Assembly (NCBI GenBank): GCA_013285595.1
Contig: JABDHF010000020.1
Location: 1-38,080 of the forward strand
DNA: 38,080 bases
Direction of reading: 5' to 3'
Source of the DNA: Bacteroidota bacterium
Lineage (GTDB): Bacteria; Bacteroidota; Bacteroidia; Chitinophagales; Chitinophagaceae
Shown here: piece after piece, positions 17,181 to 23,660 of the stretch
Layout of the letters: each line of letters starts with the position of its first letter
How positions within the stretch are numbered: the first letter of the stretch is position 1
Made by a program: the position numbers and the translations under genes
The notes under the pieces: generated by a model
The model's input: only the letters and a program-made list of their open reading frames with translations
What the model was told of the DNA's origin: nothing
The model's database searches: none

Positions 17181-17241
17181 GTATATTTTTCATAAGGTGT
17201 AAGTAAGGCTTCAGCATCCCTGCTGGGGCTTTACTTTTTTT
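17181..17241 (+). ncRNA. Candidate ~60-nt small RNA ending in a strong terminator
   Basis: The TACATTTG promoter predicts a start near 17181. A 15-bp stem (17202-17216 with 17221-17235, three G-U pairs, loop TCCC) follows, then seven T residues at 17235-17241, so a transcript of about 60 nt should end here. The upstream PorG-like gene already has its own terminator, and DUF4294 has its own promoter at 17257-17283, so this hairpin needs neither as its gene. It could instead be an attenuator in a long DUF4294 leader. No protein-coding frame of useful length lies inside. Confidence 0.35.
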
Positions 17242-17256
17242 ATGCCGTTTTTAACA

Positions 17257-17283
17257 TTGCTTTTCCTTAGCCCGCTATCTTTG
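17257..17283 (+). promoter_or_regulatory. Promoter of the DUF4294 gene
   Basis: TTG at 17257-17259, a 16-bp spacer (short), then TATCTTTG at 17276-17283, an exact TAnnTTTG match. The predicted start near 17290 leaves a 20-nt leader before the ATG at 17310. Confidence 0.6.
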
Positions 17284-17309
17284 GTACATAGATTGATATA
17301 CAAGAGCTA

Positions 17310-17888
17310 ATGATAAAACATACGCTTCTAATACTCTGCATACTCAATGCTTATGGCAGTACCGCGCAAACAACGGCCGCCGCAGCAGATACGATATACA
17401 CTGTGCATCTGCGCCAGGTAGATGTGAGAGCTAAGTGGCGCAATGATACGGAGCGCTATCGTTATAACCAGATGAAGTATTACGTTACCACCATTCTCCC
17501 ATATGTAAATGCTGCAACAAAACTGTTTAACGAGATCAACACGAAACTTGATGCCCAGGATATGAGCCGTAAGGACCGGCGGAGATTTATAAACAGTAAG
17601 GAAGAAGAGATGCGCAGCCAGTTTGAAGATAAAGTAAAGGACCTGAACGTAACCCAGGGAGTGCTGCTGGTAAAGCTTATTGCAAGGCAAACCGACGTGA
17701 ACATTTACAAAGTGCTTACCGAATTTAAGAATCCTTTTGCGGCTATAAAATGGCAGGCATGGGCGCGGCTGAATGGAATGAACCTGGACAGGAAATATCA
17801 GCCTGAAGAAGAGCCATACCTGGAGATGATAATGGATGAGCTTGGGTATCCGTTGCCAAACAGCTACGCTGTAAATGGACGGTGGTAA
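17310..17888 (+). CDS. DUF4294 family protein
   Basis: The 192-residue exported protein has a short signal peptide (MIKHTLLILCILNAYGSTAQ). Its DUF4294 domain occupies residues ~30-185, with the typical charged helix block DRRRFINSKEEEMRSQFEDKVKDLNVTQG, then LVKLIARQTDVNIYKVLTEFKNPFAAIKWQAWARL and a YQPEEEP end. DUF4294 is almost restricted to Bacteroidota and has no established biochemical function. The length is normal for the family. The ATG at 17310 is preceded at 20 nt by the predicted transcription start. Confidence 0.88.
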   Translation: MIKHTLLILCILNAYGSTAQTTAAAADTIYTVHLRQVDVRAKWRNDTERYRYNQMKYYVTTILPYVNAATKLFNEINTKLDAQDMSRKDRRRFINSKEEEMRSQFEDKVKDLNVTQGVLLVKLIARQTDVNIYKVLTEFKNPFAAIKWQAWARLNGMNLDRKYQPEEEPYLEMIMDELGYPLPNSYAVNGRW

Positions 17889-17972
17889 TTATAGTTATCC
17901 TGCTGTTATTTAGCTATTATTTTTTTCGGTGTTCGGGCACATATTCTATATTGTTGTGCGAAAAGATACCCC

Positions 17973-18344
17973 ATGAAAAAAGCCCCATACACCTTACTGG
18001 AAGCGGAGAAGATATGTAAAGACCATCAATATTTAATAGGAAAAAAGTTCTCGCCAACCAGCGACCTCATTATTGAATCTGTAACGGTAACACCATACGA
18101 CGAAGTAAATAAAAAGAGGTTCCTGATCTTTTACTTTTTGTTCAATAATGCGGAAAGCGCCCTGAGCCATGAATACCGGGGCTTTCTTTTTGACATAATA
18201 GTTATAGGCCGGTCTGCCAACGATGAGCATGATCTGCTGCAGGAAGACCTGTCTGTATGGCTTACTGAAAATATGGCTGCGGTGAACAATGATATGAAAA
18301 TACCGGGAGAGGGCGAGTCGCCGGCAATAGCGGGTAACGGATAA
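17973..18344 (+). CDS. Hypothetical protein, 123 aa
   Basis: A small, apparently cytoplasmic protein with no signal peptide. The sequence (MKKAPYTLLEAEKICKDHQY..., then SVTVTPYDEVNKKRFLIFYFLF and RGFLFDIIVIG) suggests a compact alpha/beta fold with an acidic C-terminal region (SANDEHDLLQEDLSVWL). I do not recognise a family. It follows DUF4294 by 84 bp on the same strand and could share its transcript. A hairpin terminator at 18375 closes the unit. No other ORF of comparable quality overlaps it, which supports it as real. Confidence 0.6.
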   Translation: MKKAPYTLLEAEKICKDHQYLIGKKFSPTSDLIIESVTVTPYDEVNKKRFLIFYFLFNNAESALSHEYRGFLFDIIVIGRSANDEHDLLQEDLSVWLTENMAAVNNDMKIPGEGESPAIAGNG

Positions 18345-18374
18345 CAGAGATACTTGCCTAACGGGCAATAAATA

Positions 18375-18408
18375 CAGATAGCCGGCACCATATGGTACCG
18401 GCTATCTG
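18375..18408. terminator. Hairpin terminator between convergent units
   Basis: Eleven perfect base pairs, CAGATAGCCGG (18375-18385) with CCGGCTATCTG (18398-18408), extended by three more after one mismatch, loop ATAT. It lies between the stop of 17973-18344 and the stop of rplT, so it may serve both strands. The T-tracts are weak. Confidence 0.65.
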
Positions 18409-18429
18409 CTATAATAGATCCTTCAATGA

Positions 18430-18774
18430 TTATTTAACCTGGGCAACCAGCTTTTTGAATGAATCCGGCTCATTCATAGCCAGGTCAGCAAGTACTTTGC
18501 GGTTAAGGTCTATGCCTTTTGCGGCAAGCTTACCAATGAACTGAGAATAGCTCAGCCCTTCTTCGCGCACAGCTGCATTGATACGCACTATCCACAGTGA
18601 GCGGTAGTCGCGTTTCTTCAGCTTACGGCCTACAAACATGTAGCCCTGGCCTTTCTCTAATACGTTTTTGGCAACGGTATATACGTTTTTACGTTTACCG
18701 TAGAAGCCTTTTGCTTCTTTCAGTATCTTCTTTCTTCTCGCGCGTGATGCAACTGCATTTACGGAACGTGGCAT
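18430..18774 (-). CDS. rplT: 50S ribosomal protein L20
   Basis: The 114-residue protein is full-length L20, a primary 23S rRNA-binding assembly protein. It has the hallmark start [30 protein letters not shown] and the conserved [23 protein letters not shown]. It is preceded by rpmI with a 103-bp spacer, which is longer than usual. In other bacteria L20 represses its own operon by binding the leader or the rpmI-rplT region; whether the spacer forms such a structure was not tested here. Confidence 0.98.
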   Translation of the reverse strand: MPRSVNAVASRARRKKILKEAKGFYGKRKNVYTVAKNVLEKGQGYMFVGRKLKKRDYRSLWIVRINAAVREEGLSYSQFIGKLAAKGIDLNRKVLADLAMNEPDSFKKLVAQVK

Positions 18775-18877
18775 ATATTAAAAATTAATAACCTTGAAAC
18801 CTAAATCTCCGAGGTTTGTTTATAAAAATTTATTTTAAAAGCACTTTTTGGTTCAATTATTGCTTGTGCTTAATGGC

Positions 18878-19075
18878 TTATGCCATTACGAGCATGCGCT
18901 TCACCAGCCTGGCATTACTTGGGTGCACAAGGCCATGTATGCGCAAATGGCGCTTGCGGCTCTTTGATTTCTTAGTAAGCAGATGGCTTTTAAAAGCCTT
19001 GTACCTGCGTATTTTGCCCGTACCTGTAACTCTGAATGTCTTTTTTGCACGTGAGTGCGTCTTCACTTTTGGCAT
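18878..19075 (-). CDS. rpmI: 50S ribosomal protein L35
   Basis: A 65-residue basic protein starting [21 protein letters not shown], with [20 protein letters not shown], the normal L35 sequence and length. It is first in a two-gene unit with rplT. The usual upstream partner infC (IF-3) is absent; instead there is a dedicated TAnnTTTG promoter at 19097-19104 and, beyond it, a divergent gene. Confidence 0.97.
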   Translation of the reverse strand: MPKVKTHSRAKKTFRVTGTGKIRRYKAFKSHLLTKKSKSRKRHLRIHGLVHPSNARLVKRMLVMA

Positions 19076-19096
19076 AATCTGTCAAATTTGGGATGG

Positions 19097-19104
19097 CAAA
19101 GGTA
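19097..19104 (-). promoter_or_regulatory. -7 element TACCTTTG for rpmI-rplT
   Basis: Exact TAnnTTTG match on the minus strand, 21 bp upstream of the rpmI ATG. It shows that rpmI-rplT can be transcribed without infC. Confidence 0.55.
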
Positions 19105-19132
19105 AGTAAATTTTAGCAACAAATTTTTAAAA

Positions 19133-19158
19133 TAGCAGATTTTTTATTTAATCTGCTA
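19133..19158. other. Hairpin between divergent rpmI and pRiA4b-like genes
   Basis: Nine-bp perfect arms TAGCAGATT (19133-19141) and AATCTGCTA (19150-19158) enclose an 8-nt AT-rich loop. No gene reads into it from either side, so it is not an obvious terminator. It may be an operator about 30 bp upstream of the rpmI -7 element. Confidence 0.35.
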
Positions 19159-19258
19159 AAACAGATGCAAAGTACCGAAATTATTCGTGAGCGGTATCAA
19201 TATTCTATAAAAAAACTACCGTTTCATTCCTTATTTTTACCCCGAGAACCGTATTAAC

Positions 19259-19831
19259 ATGACGATATTAAGATTTAGAATTTTTTGGGAAGATGATGAC
19301 CAGACCTACCGTGATATAGAGATACAGGGACACCAGACGTTCCTGGACTTTCACAATGCTATAGTAAAGGCTTATGAATTCGATGGCAAGCACCCTGCTT
19401 CCTTTTACGAAAGCAACGATAAGTGGCAATATGGCCGTGAGCTTAACTCTGAAGTGCTGGTAAATAAAAAGGATGCCCCGGCATTGTCTATGCTGAAAAC
19501 GCCGGTATCGGCGCTCGTGAGCCTGCCCGACCAGAAGTTTATTTATGTATATGACCCCACGAAGAAGTGGACCTTTATGGTAGAGCTGATAGGGGTGAGT
19601 AAGGAAGAAACACATAAGAGGGTATATCCATTCCTGCTGCGCAAAGAGGGTATAGCGCCCGCGCAGTATGGCGTTAAAGGTGTAAACCCCGATAAGATAA
19701 TGGAGATAGAAGAGAAATACGACCTGGGAGCAGAGGAAATGGCAGAGGGCTTCGGGAGTGAGGGGGAAGAAGGAACAGAGAGCACCGAGAGCACAGAAAG
19801 TATGAGTGAAGATACCGGAGGCGAGTTTTAA
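19259..19831 (+). CDS. Plasmid pRiA4b ORF-3-like protein
   Basis: The 190-residue protein matches the pRiA4b ORF-3 (IS1096 TnpR-like) family: LRFRIFWEDDDQTYRDIEIQGHQTFLDFHNAIVKAYEFD at the N-terminus, then ASFYESNDKW and the FIYVYDPTKKWTFMVELIG strand pair. The last ~30 residues are an acidic Glu/Ser/Thr-rich tail (EGFGSEGEEGTESTEST). Members are found on plasmids, near transposons and on chromosomes; no enzymatic role is established. The 3' end overlaps the miaA start region by up to 26 bp in another frame, indicating translational coupling and a shared transcript with miaA. Confidence 0.82.
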   Translation: MTILRFRIFWEDDDQTYRDIEIQGHQTFLDFHNAIVKAYEFDGKHPASFYESNDKWQYGRELNSEVLVNKKDAPALSMLKTPVSALVSLPDQKFIYVYDPTKKWTFMVELIGVSKEETHKRVYPFLLRKEGIAPAQYGVKGVNPDKIMEIEEKYDLGAEEMAEGFGSEGEEGTESTESTESMSEDTGGEF

Positions 19832-20735
19832 CTACAAATTGATCCCAACAGCTTACATAATAGCAGGGCCTACCGGGGTAGGGAAGACTGCTATAGCTAT
19901 ATCGCTGGCACAGCGGCTGAAGACCTCTATAGTATCTGCCGATAGCAGGCAGTGCTATAAAGAGATGACCATAGGCACTGCAAAGCCAACTGCCGCGGAG
20001 CTAAGCCTGGTAAAGCATTATTTTGTTGATGAGCTGCATGCAGACACCCCATTCTCTGCGGCCGATTATGAAACACTGGCCCTTGGCTATCTTGAAGAGG
20101 TATTTACCCGGAGTGATACGGCGGTAGTATGTGGCGGTACCGGCCTATACATTAAGGCGCTATGCGAGGGCCTTGACGAAATGCCAGGTGTAGATGAAAA
20201 GATTGTAAAAGAGACAGAAGAGGAATATAACCTGCACGGGCTGGCATGGCTGCAAAACGCGGTGATGCAGGAAGACCCACAGTTTTATAACACGGGTGAG
20301 ATACAAAACCCGGCGCGCCTGCTGCGGGCGCTTACCTTTATACGCGCTACCGGAAGCAGCATAGTGAGCTACCGGAAAAATACGCAAAAGCAACGGCCCT
20401 TCCGCATTATTAAGGTGGGGCTGGAACTGCCGCGAGAGGTATTATACAACAGAATAAATGACAGGACAGACAAAATGATGGCTAATGGCCTGCTGAAAGA
20501 AGTGGAACAACTGTACCCGCTGCGTGGGCTTAAAAACCTCCAGAGTGTGGGCTATACCGAGTTGTTTGACTTTATAGAAGACAAATACTCATTGCCGGAA
20601 GCCGTAAATAAAATAAAGCAGCATACCCGCAACTATGCCAAGCGCCAGCTGACGTGGTTTAAGAAGGATACCGGATTTGTCTGGTTTAATGCCGGTGATA
20701 CAACTATTGTTGAGCAGATATTAGCGCTAAAATAA
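19806..20735 (+). CDS. miaA: tRNA dimethylallyltransferase MiaA
   Basis: The 309-residue enzyme transfers a dimethylallyl group to N6 of A37 in tRNAs that read UNN codons. The P-loop AGPTGVGKT (20-28), the substrate region SADSRQCYKEMTIGTAKP (44-61), VCGGTGLYIKAL and the LQSVGYTE segment are all present. No ATG precedes the P-loop: the frame opens with GTG at 19806 inside the upstream gene, and a TTG at 19839 (just after that gene's stop at 19831) gives the usual short N-terminus before the P-loop. Either may be the true start; the longer one is given. The gene is translationally coupled to the pRiA4b-like gene. Confidence 0.96.
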   Translation: MKIPEASFNYKLIPTAYIIAGPTGVGKTAIAISLAQRLKTSIVSADSRQCYKEMTIGTAKPTAAELSLVKHYFVDELHADTPFSAADYETLALGYLEEVFTRSDTAVVCGGTGLYIKALCEGLDEMPGVDEKIVKETEEEYNLHGLAWLQNAVMQEDPQFYNTGEIQNPARLLRALTFIRATGSSIVSYRKNTQKQRPFRIIKVGLELPREVLYNRINDRTDKMMANGLLKEVEQLYPLRGLKNLQSVGYTELFDFIEDKYSLPEAVNKIKQHTRNYAKRQLTWFKKDTGFVWFNAGDTTIVEQILALK

Positions 20736-20776
20736 TAGCAGAAATTGACTCGTTCTTCTATCAGATATTGAGGGCT

Positions 20777-22135
20777 CTACTGTTTCACAAATCGTCTGAC
20801 TTCCAAGCCATTTACCCGGACAAGATAAACGCCTGCCGATAGGGCACTGACATCCACTTGTACCTTGCTTGTATTACACTGGCGACAGACTACTAACTGT
20901 CCTACTATGTTTATGATAGAAATAGAGAAAATTGGATATGGAGCATTTATAGTCAGGTCGGTCTTAACTGGATTGGGGTAAATGGAAAATCGTTTGTTGC
21001 TTTCAGTAGCAGTAATACCCGCCGTGTGAATATAGCCACACGAAGGTTGTGTTACTTTACGGATACGGTCACTCATATAATCTACGATAAATAAGTTGCC
21101 GGATGAATCTGTGGTAATACCGGTTGTAAAATTCAGTTGTGCGGCGGTTGCGGGCGATCCATCCCCACTAAAACCCGCAGTTCCATTGCCGGCAACAGTG
21201 CATATGATTCCGGCGTTATCTACCTTCCTTACTTCGTCATCAGTGCAGAAGTACAAATTGCCTTTTGTGTCCGTAGTTAACCCACTTGTTACGAATTCAA
21301 TTTTAGCATCAGTTGCCATTCCTCCATCGCCTGAATAACCGTCATAGCCCGTCCCGGCATATTGGGAAAGTACCCCGGCAGTATCTACCCGCACAATTGC
21401 TGCATATCCATTTTGCGCACGATAAGGTAGATAATCGAGTTTAATGTAGAGATTGTCGGAGTTATCAACTGTTATATCCTTTATGCCCGATAAACTAGCG
21501 GAAATTGCAGGTACCGGTGTAGAAAAAGGGAAGCTGCCTGATCCAATTCCATCCGTTCCTGCTATAACGTTGATAATGCCGGAAGGATCGATTTTATCAA
21601 CTTCGGCCCAATTAGCTATAAATACATTGCCTGCCCTGTCTATACACATACCCCTAATATCTCCAATGCATGAAGATGTGGCGGTTGCTCCATTAATGAA
21701 GTAGTTGCAGTCTAATTCTCCATTTCCGGCTATAGTAGTTATTATCTGGGTAGCAGCATCTATTCTTCTAACTCGTTTATTGCCTTCATCAGCGAAATAA
21801 ATATTCCCATTCACGTCCACAGCAATATCTTGAGGATAATCTAATTGGGCCTCAGTAGCAGGTATTCCGTCCCCGTTATAGCCTCCCACACCGGTACCTG
21901 CAATGGTTGTTATTATGCCTGCGGTGTTCACTTTACGTATTCTATGGGCTTCGTATTCAGTGATAAACAAATTGCCATCCTTGTCTGCAACACATCCATA
22001 AGGTTCTATGTGTGCCGCTGTCGCTGGGCCTCCATCCCCTAAGCCGGAAAATAAAGAACTTCCGGCCACAGTAGTGATTATCTGCCCCTCTGTTACGATA
22101 GGTAGAAACAGTAATAGGAACAGTAATCTGGTCAT
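20777..22135 (-). CDS. NHL-repeat secreted protein with T9SS type A sorting domain
   Basis: The 452-residue protein has a signal peptide (MTRLLFLLLFLPIVTEGQ) and six NHL-type repeats with the wording TIAGTGVGGYNGDGIPATEAQLDYP...GNIYFADEGNKRVRRI. Repeats 3 and 4 are diverged; repeat 4 carries an insertion (LDYLPYRAQNGYAAIV). Residues ~375-452 form a T9SS type A C-terminal domain beginning FSIYPNPVKTDLTI and ending GVYLVRVNG...RRFVKQ. It is a paralogue of 7517-8896. It is convergent with miaA, 41 bp away, and has a TAnnTTTG element at 22177-22184. The ligand and role are unknown. Confidence 0.9.
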   Translation of the reverse strand: MTRLLFLLLFLPIVTEGQIITTVAGSSLFSGLGDGGPATAAHIEPYGCVADKDGNLFITEYEAHRIRKVNTAGIITTIAGTGVGGYNGDGIPATEAQLDYPQDIAVDVNGNIYFADEGNKRVRRIDAATQIITTIAGNGELDCNYFINGATATSSCIGDIRGMCIDRAGNVFIANWAEVDKIDPSGIINVIAGTDGIGSGSFPFSTPVPAISASLSGIKDITVDNSDNLYIKLDYLPYRAQNGYAAIVRVDTAGVLSQYAGTGYDGYSGDGGMATDAKIEFVTSGLTTDTKGNLYFCTDDEVRKVDNAGIICTVAGNGTAGFSGDGSPATAAQLNFTTGITTDSSGNLFIVDYMSDRIRKVTQPSCGYIHTAGITATESNKRFSIYPNPVKTDLTINAPYPIFSISIINIVGQLVVCRQCNTSKVQVDVSALSAGVYLVRVNGLEVRRFVKQ

Positions 22136-22176
22136 AGGCCTCCTTTTTACATATGAAGATACGTTTTATCTAATTC

Positions 22177-22184
22177 CAAAACTA
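22177..22184 (-). promoter_or_regulatory. -7 element TAGTTTTG for the NHL/T9SS gene
   Basis: Exact TAnnTTTG match on the minus strand, 41 bp upstream of the ATG at 22135. Confidence 0.4.
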
Positions 22185-22225
22185 ATTGAGATGCGAAGAT
22201 CCGCTTCCGGACCCAAATTTCATGT

Positions 22226-22368
22226 ATTCCACTCCAATTCCCCCCCCCCACCGAATTTTCTGCCGTTGTTAGTGTTTTCACCAACAACCCTCGCGGAGGA
22301 CAATAATCACCAGCTTAATCATGAAAATCAACGTCCGGATTCCACTCCAATTCACCCCACCGAACTTT
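22226..22368 (+). repeat. Direct repeat pair around a C10 homopolymer tract
   Basis: ATTCCACTCCAATTC occurs identically at 22226-22240 and 22339-22353, followed in both by a C-rich stretch and then ACCGAA plus TTT. In the first copy the C-rich part is an uninterrupted run of ten C (22240-22249); in the second it is ACCCC. The repeat unit is about 30-34 bp and the spacing 113 bp. The second copy lies in the N-terminal extension of the longest frame of the terminase-like gene. Confidence 0.75.
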
Positions 22369-22395
22369 ACCTCAAAAGATCTAAACCTTAATTCT

Positions 22396-23064
22396 ATGTC
22401 AGTGTACACAACAAAACTCGGCGACAACATATGCGAGGCCACCTCCACCTCCAGCATTGGCCTGCGGCATATTTGCAAGCAACTGCGTTTGCCTTATTCC
22501 ACCGTCACCAGTTGGATATACAACCGTAAACATGAGCTGTGCAAAAAATATGCACACGCCAAATTAATGCAGCTCCACCACCTGTCGGAGGAGATACTCG
22601 AAATTGCCGATGACAGCACCAACGACTACATGACGATAGTAAAAAACGGTAAAAGCCGCCAGGTGCAAAACAAGGAAACCATCAGCCGCAGCAGGCTGCG
22701 CATACAAGCCCGCATGACCCTCATCAGCAAGCTTGCCCCCATCCTGCGCCAGCAGCAGGCAGGCAAGTACGCTGAAGAGCCAGAGGTAATAACCATCAGG
22801 CGGATGCGCTATCCCAATGAAACCCCCGAAGAATACCTCGCAAGCCAGGACAAGCTCGATCAGGAGTATGTTGATGCAATTGAAGAAGCGAAGAAAGAGC
22901 TGACACAAAAGAAAGGTACCACAAAGAAAAAAGCATCTGGGGTAGCATCAGGAAAAATGGCCTCCTCCTCCCCAAAAACAGACCTCAAACCCACGCCGGA
23001 AGCGCCCTCCGAAGGCGCGTGGGTACGTTATGCTACGTATCCCAGGGGCCCGGTCAACAGGTAA
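22396..23064 (+). CDS. Phage terminase small subunit-like protein (orphan)
   Basis: The protein resembles Sf6-type terminase small subunits, which recognise phage DNA for packaging. It has an N-terminal helix-turn-helix (GLRHICKQLRLPYSTVTSWIYNR), the helix KYAHAKLMQLHHLSEEILEIADDSTND and the region SRSRLRIQARMTLISKLAP. The tail is basic then low-complexity (KKGTTKKKASG). The frame is open from an ATG at 22321 (247 residues), but the ATG at 22396 (MSVYTTKLGDNICEA, 222 residues) was chosen because the domain begins there and the extra N-terminus is a direct-repeat copy. No terminase large subunit, portal or capsid gene is present, so it is a phage remnant or a domesticated DNA-binding protein. 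A REP-like element starts right after the stop. Confidence 0.72.
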   Translation: MSVYTTKLGDNICEATSTSSIGLRHICKQLRLPYSTVTSWIYNRKHELCKKYAHAKLMQLHHLSEEILEIADDSTNDYMTIVKNGKSRQVQNKETISRSRLRIQARMTLISKLAPILRQQQAGKYAEEPEVITIRRMRYPNETPEEYLASQDKLDQEYVDAIEEAKKELTQKKGTTKKKASGVASGKMASSSPKTDLKPTPEAPSEGAWVRYATYPRGPVNR

Positions 23065-23065
23065 T

Positions 23066-23131
23066 AGTAGCCCAGGCCTTTAGGCCGGGGTCACAATGAA
23101 GCTAAAAAAGGGCTTTAGCCGAAACTGCACT
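23066..23131. repeat. REP-like two-hairpin palindromic element, copy B
   Basis: Same organisation as copy A at 10635: a first hairpin with arms around AGGCC/GGCCGGGG and a TTTA loop, the CACAATGAA linker, a second hairpin GGC-TTTA-GCC at 23111-23120, then AAACTGC. It differs from copy A mainly in the 10-nt A-rich linker. It begins one base after the terminase-like gene's stop codon. Confidence 0.7.
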
Positions 23132-23231
23132 GGTAGTATAATTCAAAAGTCTCACGGTACAATGATAAATGGCTATCAAAACCACAAAAAGTAGCTATCA
23201 TTCCTGGTGCAAAAAGATGCGAAACGTTTGG

Positions 23232-23654
23232 TCACACGCCCGGCGGTAAGATATCTTTGCCCGTTCTATAGGCAGTGCCTTTAAACACAGCTACTATCTC
23301 CCCTTTATCGTTGGAGGTAGTAATATCATAGAAGCTCGTTTTGTTACCGGTGTGTATCTCTTTTGCTTCCACGGTCATTACGTCGCCTGCTTTCCCCGCA
23401 CGTATAAAGCTGATATGCACATCCAGCGCCACACTCAGCTGCCCGTGCGAGTTGCAGGCAAAAGCAAATGCGCTATCGGAGCCGGAAAAAACAATGCCTC
23501 CATGCACTATGCTAAAGCCATTGAGCATGTCTTCTTTTACGGTGTAATGCAGCTTGCAATATCCTTCCCTGTATTCATCTACTTCTATACCCATCCACCT
23601 GCTGAAGTTGTCTTTGGCAAGCATGGTTTTGAGTATCTGGTCTGTGTCAGCCAT
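23232..23654 (-). CDS. paaI: PaaI-type hotdog thioesterase
   Basis: The 140-residue hotdog-fold protein hydrolyses phenylacetyl-CoA-type (aryl-CoA) thioesters in its family. The active-site block NGFSIVHGGIVFSGSDSAFAFACNS contains N45, H51-G-G and D60, matching PaaI. Length is normal. It is cytoplasmic, and its start lies 6 bp after the stop of the paaK-like gene, so the two form an operon. PaaI typically rescues CoA when ring-epoxide metabolism stalls. The ring-cleavage genes paaABCDE are not in the window, so the wider pathway is unproven here. Confidence 0.9.
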   Translation of the reverse strand: MADTDQILKTMLAKDNFSRWMGIEVDEYREGYCKLHYTVKEDMLNGFSIVHGGIVFSGSDSAFAFACNSHGQLSVALDVHISFIRAGKAGDVMTVEAKEIHTGNKTSFYDITTSNDKGEIVAVFKGTAYRTGKDILPPGV

Positions 23655-23660
23655 TAGTTC

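Noticed and set aside
17242-17310. A 22-codon frame (MPFLTLLFLS...) ending on the DUF4294 start codon
   Set aside because: It contains the likely TAnnTTTG promoter of DUF4294, so it would not be on that transcript; probably chance.
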